The notes under the pieces were generated by a model that did no database searches, was not told the DNA's origin, and saw nothing but the letters and a program-made list of their open reading frames with translations. Positions 24,501 to 36,300 of a stretch of 64,000 nt of DNA are shown here, in pieces. The stretch covers positions 50,030,745 through 50,094,744 of the forward strand of contig CM075102.1 in NCBI GenBank assembly GCA_037576195.1, read 5' to 3'. The first letter of the stretch is position 1; every line of letters begins with the position of its first letter. Made by a program: the position numbers and the translations under genes. This stretch comes from Phytoseiulus persimilis. Its lineage: Eukaryota; Arthropoda; Arachnida; Mesostigmata; Phytoseiidae.

Positions 24501-26500
24501 CCGCTTGCATAATTCTCCATTTAGTGATAGATGCGACGCAGCATCCCGGCATCGACGCCGGCTAATAGGTCGCCCGATCGATGAGAACCCGCGCGACCAG
24601 CCGGGGAACACTCGTTTCATAATCACCCCAGTTCCCGCTTGAGCGTCTCCTCTCCGCCAGTCCTGTTTGAACCGGACGCGTGAGCTGTTCGTGCAGTTGC
24701 TGAACGTCATTCTCGCTCCAACAGAACTCTGCAGCATCTGCGTCCGATCGGATAATTTGTCGGGATCCGATGAGGGACAACGAGCGCTCGGAAAAGTAAG
24801 AAAGGTCTTCAGCCGGTTCAATTGAGCGCGAGCCTTCCTCCGCAGTCCGTCTCGGTCGCGGGGCTCGCATCGAGGAGCCTGAGTTTACTGGGTGAGCTCG
24901 TCAAAATTATCCGATCGATCTATTCGAGAAAGCAGTGCAGCGGAAGCGTTATTTTCCCCGGGCTTCGAGATTCAATATGAGCCCCCCTCCCCCCATTCAT
25001 ATGGGTCACCGTGATTCCATTCAGAGTCGCTTTCGAATAACAGAGGAAAACTCCAAGAACTCTGGGTGGAATCTCCGTGACTCAAGGTCGTCCAATCAGT
25101 ACTCAATCAGGCCCCGTTGCGAGGATCCTGGTCATTCCACCATGACGCACTCTGTATCGTCCGAATCCGAGCTGTAGCTCTCATTTTTCAGATTGAGGCC
25201 AGTTGTGAACCCATGACTCTGGCTCCTTCTGAGTAGAGCGCTCTCGGAGGCTTGTACTTGGCATTCCGGCGATTTCCTCTGTCACGATCAAGCATCCATC
25301 CTCGAGGAGGAATATCCGTGCAGCATTTTCCCGCACGACGAATTCTCACCGAACGCTGATGTTCGGATCAGAGCTCAGATCCGGAAGAGGAGGTTGCGAC
25401 TCGCCGATCGACTCCGTGAACAAGGGAGTTGGGCTCGACTGCCTCCAAGTAATCTGGGTTCCTTGGTCAAGATCGTCACTGGATCGGCGTCTCGGATTTC
25501 TTGGAGCAGAGCACAGGATAACATAAAGCACATGAATGAAGAAGCATGGAACAACCTCCCTCTTCCCGACTGAGCGAACTGCTGGACTGTTTGTCGAGTC
25601 TGTGGCCGGTGCTTGAGCTCGACGCGATCCGCGCGCTTGTTCATGTGGAGAATCCTCTCGCCTGTTTTGTGTTCAAGTAGAAATAGTCGGTAATAATGAA
25701 TCGTCCTCGAGCAGCGCAAATCGATGGTCTGTTGGGTCGTCCATTTGTAACTCTCTGCGTATCTGTACGTGTGTGTGCAGGGTACGGAGCGATTCGACCA
25801 ATTGGGAGATGGAGCGACTCCTCAGGAGGCTGGAGCGGATGAGGGATGTGGCTGGCCGACCGGCTGTATCTCTTCACAGGTAATTTGGTTCACCTTTTTC
25901 TCTCAGCCTCCACTGCTGTTGAGAAAACGCCGAAGAAGTGTAATGTGAGGAGCAGCGAGTGTGGGAACGCTAATGAAGGTTAGCAGCCACCAACCTTCAG
26001 CGCGTCGGGCGGGTGAGCGGGACGCGTGGTCGACGGCCTCGCGCGCTTAGGCAGCCAGCCAGCCGGAGGTAGACCAACATTAAATCGTCGTTAGACGACT
26101 GATCGCAGCCCTCCTGCCGGATGGTGACTAACGGTTTTTGTTCCTTTAAGGGGAACAGCGGGTGAGTGAGCTAGCTAGCTTGCATGAGAGAACGAGAGGA
26201 GACTTGCGACTAAGATCAGTGCAGCGAGGAAGCGACGGCAGACCGACCGACAGGCTGATCGTGCGAGGAAACGGCCGAAACTATGCAGATTACGTACGCG
26301 TCTAACGTCTGCAAGAATATCGAATGATGAGTCACGAACGCCGCTTAGCTTCTGTCTTGTCAACAGGAGCTCGTGGATGAGGGAGCTGCGTGATCACGCG
26401 ATTACTTGCCAGCCCTAGGGTTTAGGAACTCGGAATAACGTTGGAGTCCGATAGGAGGACTTGTTTATCGGTTCATTCGCAATCAACTAGAATTATGTTC
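21551..26500. other. Gene-free stretch, part 2, rich in simple GC motifs
   Basis: No gene was recognised. The stretch has GCCA/GGTC tracts (21558-21615 and 26050-26075), strongly purine-rich DNA (about 22275-22350 and 22500-22560) and C-runs near 24964-24978. This skew and lack of long frames look like regulatory or untranscribed DNA, or the 5' UTR region of an unseen gene. Confidence 0.45.
21558..21615 (+). repeat. Degenerate GCCA/GGTC tetranucleotide tract
   Basis: Alternating CAGC, GGTC, GGCC and GCCA words form a degenerate tetranucleotide repeat with several local palindromes such as GGCCGGC. It reads as a simple repeat, not coding. Confidence 0.7.
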
Positions 26501-27598
26501 GGGTTCATAGGTCTGCTTGGAACCTGGCAACAATGACAGCCGTTGGAAAATCCCCTCAAAAACTCTTATCGACGTTGAGATCGAGTTTTTCTCTTGCTCC
26601 GATCGAGACCAGCATTAGCTCGAATGAGGAAAACTCCGAGACGACTGAGCAAGAATGGGTCTGTGTGCGTAGGAAGGAGCGAATAAGCGACTGCGGGCGG
26701 ATACAGAAGTCGGAACTGACAGCAAATTATCTTTGGAATGTTTCACCTCTCTTCTTCCGCTCACCCCGCCACTCCGACTCCCCCTCCTTTCCCCTTTGTT
26801 GTACCATTCTTCGTCCTCCTCCTCGGAGCAGAGAACGAACTACTCCTGACACTCTGTCGCGAGTCCGGACGACTACAATAGAACACCAAGTTCACCCGGA
26901 GCTTCCTATCACAACACCTGCGGGTTGTTCGGGAGAGAACGAGAGTTTTGAGCGAATTGGAATCTCGCTCGATGTTCACAAGCCAGAACTCCGATCTTTC
27001 GTTCGTGTTTCGTCTCTACGCTTCTCGATCTTCTCTCTCGTTTTGGTCGTTGGCTGATTGGTTTCGTTTCGCTTCATTATCAATTCCCACGCAGTCCCAT
27101 CCTGCACCTTAAAGTGTGCCATGCCGAAGTCGTGGGACGCTCGCCCCGAATCTCACAGAGGAATAACGTTGACATTTCACACGGTTCGGAGAGAGCCGAT
27201 GATTTTCCGGTTCTTTATACTGGGAACAGGGTCTGTGGCTCTAGACGTCTCCGATATCGTCCAAGGTGAGCCCTTCTACGGCGGAATTAGAGTAAACTTC
27301 GGGAGTCCCACCGCTGGGGATGAAGCGACCAATTTGTTGATAAAATCAAAAAGTGTTCGAGTCGTTTCCGTGCTCCTGTCCCATCCCTCATCTCCCGATT
27401 TCGGACGAGTGCGTATAGGGACAGGTGTCTAGGAGATCCGGCATAGGACGAGAGCAAAAAGAGGAACCTCGGGAAAAATGACTTCAGGATAGCAACGACC
27501 GGGGAGAAGAACGATTGAACGAAAGAGCCGACGATGACACCCAACGGCGCAGCGACGGCATCTGGCGTCGAAAGCCAAATCCATTCAATTTTTCTCCG

Positions 27599-27624
27599 GC
27601 CCCTCGACGCTCAAGTCGAGGGGC
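27599..27624 (+). repeat. Short perfect hairpin
   Basis: A 10-bp perfect inverted repeat (GCCCCTCGAC and its complement) with a 6-base loop. It is compatible with an RNA stem-loop, but nothing nearby identifies one. Confidence 0.7.
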
Positions 27625-28750
27625 ATTGCGTTGAAGGGACCGCCACGCCCCCGCGGTTTGTTTCTAAAGGCCATTAGATTTCAGACAGACGCTCCGCGAG
27701 GAGAGCCGCTCTGACCGTTTGTAAAGCATCACTTCCACTCGGAATGGCGCCCGCAGCAGCAGCAGCAGCACCCGCGATGACGAAGGCCCATTGACTCTCA
27801 AAATAAACCGTCGAGAAGACCACCAACAGAGTTCGGAGCTCACAGCTTCACCCTGATCGGATTCATATTCGAGAACGTTCGCCCTGTACTCGCGATTCCA
27901 ACGAAAACCTCGCGTCTCCCCTATTCTCAGCGGTTTTCCTGAATGAGGCATCGGAATATCAGATGTGGATCCGGGGGCTCCCGTAACAGACTTTTTCTCA
28001 TAAGGCTCAATGTGGCGAGCGTCCGTCCGCCAGCCAGGTGAAGTCTGCATGTTGGCAAAGCAGTCAACTCACGTCAGCTCTTCATTGAACATTAACGCTA
28101 AGGCTTGTTCGGTTGCTGAGCTTTCCTTGCGCCGATGGGGGTGGGACGGCCGGCCGTCCGGCCGGCTGTCTACCCTTCAAGTCGAACCACGTGAGCTGAG
28201 TCGCAATTTCGGCTCCGATTGTCAATCTACAACGGTGGTCCGAAAGCCGCAAGCACACAGCCTGAGTTTACAAGAGGCTGAGCTGGAACATTTTGTGACT
28301 GCTGCGGCACGATGTTCCTATTCACCGCATGTTAAGTAGCATTACACAGCGCCAAATAGAGCTCATCCCCTCATGTCGTTTCGTATGATTTGTGCGAATC
28401 ATAGCTTTTGCTTTGCGTCGTTCGTAGGATTCCGAGCCGACTCCGACAGCAGTACCGATTCCGAAAGAATTAATTGTTCGCATTTACCCTGACTGTGACG
28501 TCGCGTGTGGACGTGATGCCGTCCATTCCCTCATTTTGGGAGCTGCAAAGAGCGAGGAGGAAAAGCCCTCGGAACGAGCTCACGGCGCTCCGCACAAGAC
28601 ATCGTGCCGCGGAATCCTTTTCATCAGTGTTCGGATTGCGAGTCTGGCAGTGGAGCGCGTGCTCCGCAATGCTGAGTGCCTCGGTTCTAATGGCGGTCGG
28701 ACCCCGGATCGATCTAGCAGTGACACAAGGAAGCGGCAGTAAATGTAGAA

Positions 28751-28883
28751 TTCCCCGTATGTGATAACTAGATCCTGGGAGTTCGGGCAATTTTTCGAAA
28801 TCATCCCCTCGTCGCAAGGGATCGATGGGATAATTTCGAAAAATCACTCAAACTTTCAGGCTCCAGTGATGACATACAGGGTA
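28751..28883. repeat. Fold-back inverted repeat (MITE-like, about 133 bp)
   Basis: The two halves pair over nearly their whole length. The outer arms read roughly CCC(T)GTATGT...AT...ACT, the inner arms share ATTTTTCGAAAT and ATCCC, with only about 10 bases of loop. Nearly full-length palindromy and imperfect arms fit an old fold-back MITE. No clear target-site duplication was found. Confidence 0.6.
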
Positions 28884-31800
28884 ACCAGCGACAAATGCAG
28901 AAGAAGTCGGCATCCGGGCCGGAGGGAGCTCTGGCCTGCGCCTGCCGGGAGCGTCAGCGGAACCCTTCACTTTAGGGCCCTCTCCCCCAAAGTGCACGTA
29001 GGTTTCCTGTCGCTGGGAAACGTACATCGAGCCCGATACGCGGGCAGCCCTGGCATCAGCCCCAAAGCGCGTACCCAGAATAGGGTTGTGATTGCTGACA
29101 CAAGTCTCAGGCTCCGACATCAAATCAGGCTCCCAACCCGGTGAAACCTATTGGCTGCACGATATTAATCGTCACTCAGCTCAAAACTCACTTGGTGTCG
29201 AGGCTGTGGATGTAGCGGAAAGCAAAGGCTGTTGCATGACAACTTTCGCAACCGCAGCGGAGAAGAATTTCCTGCCCATACGAGCGACGCGGTTGGGTCG
29301 TGCCTGCAGGTTTTGAATCATCGTTCCGGGCACGCTCCCGTGAGTCTGTTTCTGAAGAACCTTCCCACTTGAACAAAGTATTTTCATTCTGACTCGGCAT
29401 CGAGTTTTAGAGGGGAACGCTCCATGGTCTCTATCGGCTAGTGCCATAATTGGCACAGTTTGGCAAAAACACGCCGGTTCGTAGCCTGGGAACAAGTAAA
29501 CTTCCTTCTCCTGCTTGGAGCTGTTCCGCTAGCCTCTGTTGCTACTCCTCCCCGACATGCTCTCAACGACCGCAGAAGCACTCAACAGGGACAAACTTTA
29601 TCAATCCGTACTCTGGTTCCACGACCTCCATCCAGACATTGTTCCCTGGAACTGGATTTGACTTCGCATCATCAGAGACTTCATCTCTATGAACTCAGTT
29701 GAAGGAGAGTCCATAACCATCTTGACATTGAAGTCAGCGAAAATCTTCCATGAGTTTACGAGAGTTATATCCCGATGACTGGAACAGTCTAACGCTCCTG
29801 ATCTTCAACTTCCTCCCGAGTTGGCTCTGCTGACCTTCAAGATGCAGGTCTCGAGCTTCTGTGATTGCAGGGACAAGGTGATTCCCTACATTGGGTTGAG
29901 ACTCGGGAAAGCCCAAGCATGGAGTCGAGTCAAGCGTTCGGACGTTTCTCTGGTAGCGAACTCTTGTATGTTAACACCGAATCGTAAGTCCTGATCCGCC
30001 ATTGGCAACATGCCTCAGGAGCCTCGGCGAGTTCGTAATTCGAAGGAAGGGCCGTCGAAGACGAATCAACGGAGATGGCGAAGAATGAGGAAAGACGCTT
30101 CGGAACATCGGAGCCGTGTGCTCCTCTCTAGACGACGGTTTCGTCGAGAATTCTGCCTCGTTGATAGCCTGGAAGACGGACTCCACTAACAAACTGTGCG
30201 TTTGGATAGTTCGCAGGCTGTTAGCCACGTCGCGTCGGGCAACTCTTCGTCAATAATGAGCGAACATAATCTATCAAATGAAACATCGGGGCCGTTTCCG
30301 GACTCGAAGATGCTCGATTTCCGACTTCGTACTCAGTCAAAGCCCACTGCATCCGCTCATGGGAGGCATCGGTGCTCCAAGCTCTCGACCCGCAAACGAC
30401 TATGATATCCGTCTGGGCAGCGGCTGGAGTTGTCCTCCCAGTTCATCATAGGTCGCCTGGACTGAGATTGATACTGAAGCTGTTCAGTTTCCGTGATAGC
30501 TCATGTCAAACACTTTGACTGCTATCGTGTTGACGTTTGCAACTGTTCTCGTTGCTCAAGAACCGCCCATCTCTCTCCCTCAGAGGACGTCTCTTTCCTC
30601 TGAGCACGCCTTCACAACGTGGCCGGGACCCGTTAGTGCATCACACGGATCGAGTTCAACGTAGCCACCGATTGTACGATGTGATCCTCTCGGAGGAAGC
30701 CGAGTTAGCCTATCGGACATGACCCGGGAACTTATTCCTTCGCGTGAAGTGCCAAAATGAAAGCAGGCCCCAACAAGAAGAGCAAACAGAGCTTTTCATG
30801 TGAGAGCCGGACGTTGCCAATACGGAATACTGCTGAGGTACGTTTCACTGACATTTTTGTGATCGGTTCTCAGAGAATGGTAGCGATGCTAGAAAGTAGA
30901 GATTATCGATCCCTCCTCTGACCTCTGATACGAGTACCTGGGGCGGCGGAGCTCTCGGACATTCGAAGACTTCGTCCCCAGACGGATGGTTCCGGTGTGG
31001 AAGCAACCAGAAGAAACCCAGTTCTGTCTCCGATGGGTTTTCCTGATCGGGGGCGAAACGTGCCATCCGTATCTGAGGTTCGCCACAACCGATTCGATGA
31101 GAAAAATATGGCTGTAGAGAGCTGCCTCGAGGGTCTTCTGAATGCACGATACCGAGAACGCTCTCTGGTCCACTCTTCTGGTTGCTGACGTCCTATCCGG
31201 CCGCCGATGTTCGTCCACAGAATGTCTCGAGCACCATGACAAAATTATTCCACAAGACTCTATCAGTCTGTCGTCATCGCCGCCGTCTCCCACTTCACGA
31301 CGGAGCTACTGAAGGGCGCAACCATCGGCCGAACCATCGTTCGAATCGGCCACTTCACATGTTAACCGAACCAACCATGCTCAGCATTGAACTGACGAGC
31401 GACTGAGGAAAACATTTGCAGACACGACGTCAGCCGTGAGCCCAGTGGTAGAAAGGACGATCCGCGCACTAATCGATGAAGCAGGTTCTAGAAGACTCGC
31501 GAGTTTCCAGGAACCTCCTTATTCCAGCCACGCCGAACGTGCTCCCTGAACACAAAGCCCGGAAGTGTTCAGAAACGATGTTTATTTCCCGAAAATAGCG
31601 TATGTATCATAGTCGAAGAAACGGGCGCATCGAGCCAGTGTGCTGACGTGACGATACATCGAATGCACGCATCGAAACGTTTTTTAGGCTCTTGAGTGCA
31701 GCTCGTTATCAAGGCCTTCGTTGACCAGTGACGAAAACCTCTGCGTCTCGCCGGGCTCCGTCAACAAACTCTGGATTATATTAATGATGACAACTTAGAA

Positions 31801-33344
31801 CACCATTGTTGCGAAGGCAGCCGCTCTGATACATAAATCAGTCATTTGCCGAGGACGGGAGTCGGCTCTCGCACACCCCGAAGCTGTACTCTCAGTTTTA
31901 CCGCCGACCTTTTCCATCGTTCATGGATTCTAAGTGCAGGAACGATGATTAATCGATGGGACTTTCGGCCAACTGACGCGCGGAACGGTTCCGTTTGTCG
32001 ACAACTCTCGATGAGCGAAGGCTAGCGTGCACTGCCTCACTTGCAGCAGGAGGGCGGAATAGGTCGACAGAAATCTCTAGCTGTGTATTTTACTAGGAGA
32101 AAAAGCCCACTGATTCTTCCACCGAGAACTTCGCACGACGGAAGTTTACTCTACGTGGCAGCGACCTCTATCTCTCGATACTAGCAAGACGCGATATCTT
32201 CGGCTCATGGGAGCGCCGGAAATCCCAACAACCTGCTTCCGGTGTGTCGTCCGATCGGTAGCTCGTTCCATCAAGACCTAATTGGTCTCATCTCGAAACA
32301 TTTAACGTTTCTCCGATACTCTATGCCGTTGATATTGCGGCAGCCGACCTCAGGCTGAATATCCTGATCTGAACCTCGTTTCTCCCCTCGGTATCACGAG
32401 GCGAGGACGGATATTATTCTGACGAGCTCCCGAGCCCTCCTCAGGAAGGGAGCGTTAAGGATATTTCGGATCAGTCGGTGATCAAGAAGTCCGGGAATGA
32501 AGTTGTGAGGACCCAGGAATCTCGGTTCTCGTCGGACGACTGGCGATAGAGCTCATGGCTGGGGGGAAGTCTTCCAGGAAATCATGCGAAACGTTGCGGT
32601 CTTAGACACGAACGGATTCATCGGACTCGGTAACTCATCGGGCTCGAGCGACCAAACCATCTCACATGAGACCGAAATCAGAATAAGGAAGTTCTCATCA
32701 CTGTCCGCGTCGACTGCTATGAGAACCGGCTAACAAGCGGGAAGATCCACCAGTGAAGAAGAGAATCGTTCGGGCTATATGCACGGAAGACTCATCACGA
32801 CTGGGTTCTTTTGGGCTTAGATTTCGGGACGTCAAGAACCTCGCTACTCGAGGTAACAAATCGAATGAGCTTACTATGATGTTCGAGGGCGTCCGAAAGT
32901 AGACCCTCGAAACCACGAGCCAAATCGCACTCGCGATACCAACAGCTTGTCTCACTCATCACTCGATTCCGTTCCGAGTCAGCAGTCGTCAGCAGGCGGA
33001 CGACGTGGGAAAGTGCAGTTGCTTCGGAGTGTCAGTGCGAAACGCCGAGGGTGAGCACTATCAGCAGAGGCTCACTCTAGAGACAAAACGAAACTTGTGA
33101 TGAGTGTTCGAGTTTGTGAGGCAAGGCAAGAGCGGCGGAGGGACGAACAGAGACGAAACCGAGAAGAAGAAGAACCCGTCGACGACGACTACACTTTAAG
33201 AACATCTGCTGCATCTTCACGGAAGTAAACTGTTATAGCACTCCAATCTGGTGCTGCCCAGTGCAGTAAACGCATCAACGCGGAAGACGCTTGAGAATCC
33301 GGCGAGGAACTTTTTGTTAAGCCAGTTTGTTTTCTCGACTGCTA

Positions 33345-36300
33345 ATGGTCTCTTATAACTTTGCATTTCAGACATCCCTTACTTGGAAACATTATGCAGC
33401 TGTGTTTACAATCGCGGCCGCTGTTTACGCGAATTCGTACCATTGCGGCTTCGTTTTCGACGACTTGTCAGCTATTGTTTCGAATCAGGACGTGCATGGC
33501 GAAACCTCGATGGGTGAACTCTTCGCCCACGATTATTGGGGGACTCCGATGTCAAAGGTGTGTGCTGATAACGTTGGCGGGAGGGGGGTATTAACTGAGT
33601 CATCGTCGATACCGTATTGGGTCACCTTTGGAACTCCTTTCACGGGGTTACAGGGGGAAACCTGGATTTCTCTCTGATCATGGAAGAACTATGGCGTCAA
33701 ACAGGATGACAACGGCGTCTCAGCTCCGAGAAGCTAGAATTTTGACGTTCGAGAATAAGTCTGGACATCTTCTGAGATGCCGCAAACTTTCTCTACGAAC
33801 CACGATTCTGCCTGTGAAATGCTTCTTCACCCCGATGGAGAGTTTCTCACGATTCAGCACGGGCACAATCGTCTAAATGACCGAATCTGGTACTCTGAAG
33901 ACGCCCCTCGAAGATGCCGATGTTCACCGCGGGCACCTCCTGTAGGCAGTCGTGCTTCCGTGGCTCCAAAAACACTTCCAGGCAGCTGCATGGATTTCAC
34001 AGCAAGACTAAGTCCCTGCTCACCGGGCAAAATCCTCCTGTGACTGATGTGGGGCCGCTTTCCTAATTCCATCGCGTCTCATGAATGGCCTCCCTACATC
34101 TCTGACTTGAACCCGTTGAACCACAGTGTTTGGTCTATCTCAGAGGCCAGAGCGTGCTCAATAACACTTGGCTCCTTGGAGCGGTCTCTTTGTCGAGAAT
34201 GGGAGAGATTGTCGGAGATAGAGCCGCGGCCAATAACTCAAAACTTCAAGAAGCGTTTAAGGCTCTGTATCCTAGCCCGCGGCGGATACTTCGGATCCCA
34301 CTGAAGGAGAGCTAACCGAAACAGTGTAGTAAAGTATTCCATGGACACATTCTTGGAATTTCTTCTTCCTGACGACTTGGGGCGAGTTGAGTGAAACTCC
34401 GTCATTTCGCGTCACCCCGTGACGCTTCATCGAATTCACGGGAGCTTGTTTCGAGTTCCGGAGGAATTCCTTGCGTTATGTTTTCCGCCTCGACGAAGTA
34501 TGGGTTGCTCGGAGTCCGCGAGTGAGAACTCGAATGAGTGCGATATTCTGATGGCGCTCGTCCAGCTCTCTTCCCCTCTAGTGGCTAGAGTTGACAGAAA
34601 AGCCATCGTCAGGCGAGTTCGGTGCGCCACTTGTGGTGAGTTGCACCTTTCAGGCCCATAATTGAGGGACGCGGTTGACCTCATCGGTCACCACGTTGCA
34701 CTTTGTGGCGGTCGCCCTTCAACATCAACATCAGTCTACAACCAACGTCAAGGGTGCAACAGGCGGAGAAGAATGGCGAACAGCGGCTGGCGCTCCTGTA
34801 CACGAGCCAGCGAATCAGCCCAAGTTCTCACTTTCGCCGAAAGTAGGCGTTCTCGAAAGTCGCCAGCTTCTCCTCCTGACACTCGTTAAGTTCTGAGTGA
34901 CATCAGACTACCATGTCTAGGATATGGCAACTCTCACGCCTGTCGCCGAACTGAGACGCGGGAAATTGTCAGACAAGAATGCGCTCTGGGGCTCAATCGC
35001 TCAACTTCTGTTGAAGCCTCTCAAATTTCTTCCGCGGAATCCGAAAGCACTTCACTCGAGCGACGGCCTCAGAGAAGCTATCAGAGAGGAGCGATCAGAC
35101 CGAGGAATTTTCTCCCCGATTTGGTTCCCAGTGGATCTGAATGCTGCCTGTGGCGGCTCAAGCAGCACAATTTCGTTCCTCGGATGTGGAAATCTATGTG
35201 ATCCAACCCTGCGTGGATGTTCAAGAACCCTCCCGTCGAATATCATCCAAGATTTCCAACCAACTCCGCTCGAGAGAATAAATCCGATACGTGAAATGCA
35301 TCAAACTGTATTCGTGCCTCTTTGACTCTCACACGCATTTGCCCCAGTCTCGTAGCATATAGGAGTATATCAGAGCGTACGCTATCGGATGATACCACCG
35401 AATAGACTACAGCGACACAACTCGACCGTTACTCTAAGCGTTATGCCGCGCCCAGGTATCGCCACTGTGGTTGCACTGGTGGTCTCAGCCACGCATTACC
35501 GGCAAAAACTATCTAGATGCCGGAACCTTGGATTGCGCATATCCGGGGAACACGTGCTTGAGCTTTGAGCGAACGAGGCGCAAATTCAGACCGTGAGAAG
35601 CGAAGCATTGACACCGACATCGACGTCGCAGCCTGATCAGCTCGATTGCGCCCCGGAGGTCTAAACTGAATATTGATTGCAGGAACACAGTCACAAATCG
35701 TATCGACCATTGACTGTTCTCAGTTTTCGACTGAATCACGCCGTGCACGGTTTACGCCCCCTCGGTTACCACGTCGTCAACGTTGCTCTCCATGTAGCAG
35801 TTTCCCTTTCCGTGCTGAGGTACGCAGTAGGACTACGGAAACTTCAGAATCTAAACGATAAAGTGCTCGAAAAAACCTCGGAGCACCATTGTCAACTGAC
35901 GTCTTCGCTCAAAAAGGGCGTCGACTCCCGAGCTGAACGAGGGCGTCATAAAATGCAATTTGGTGGAGACCCTTGATTTTCGTGACTGGAAATTCTGATT
36001 TTTGGAAGTATCAGTCCGCTCACCGACGATGCTCCATCGAGGCACTCGGAGTTTGTCGCCATTGGATGCATATCTAATACTTCCGAGAACTTTCGCAGAT
36101 TCTGCTCTCAATGGCTCACGTGTGCGAGGCAAGCCACACTTTGCGCACAGCTCTTTGCCGTGCATCCCGTGCACACAGAAGCGGTTAGTAAACACTCTGC
36201 TCATCAAGAGCGTCCTCGGATTTGAGAGGCACTATCAGATGTGACATCGTGGTTCGTGGAGCCCTATGATCGTGGGCGTAGTATGTTTCGATCACATTTC

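Larger units (their letters stand above)
26501..33344. other. Gene-free stretch, part 3 (upstream of TMTC3)
   Basis: No supported gene was found. It includes a short (GCA)n run at 27753-27770, a 10-bp-stem hairpin at 27599-27624, a perfect 14-bp palindrome at 28145-28158 and the fold-back repeat at 28751-28883. The right-hand 400 bp should hold the TMTC3 promoter and 5' UTR. A 174-codon plus-strand frame at 26533-27057 shows no domain. Confidence 0.5.

Noticed and set aside
26533-27057. 174-codon plus-strand frame in the large gap
   Set aside because: Pyrimidine-rich DNA gives Ser/Pro/Arg bias; no recognisable domain or splice partner.
28790-28846. Possible microRNA precursor
   Set aside because: The hairpin is embedded in a longer 133-bp inverted repeat with near-perfect arms, which fits a fold-back element better than a miRNA; no mature-arm evidence.
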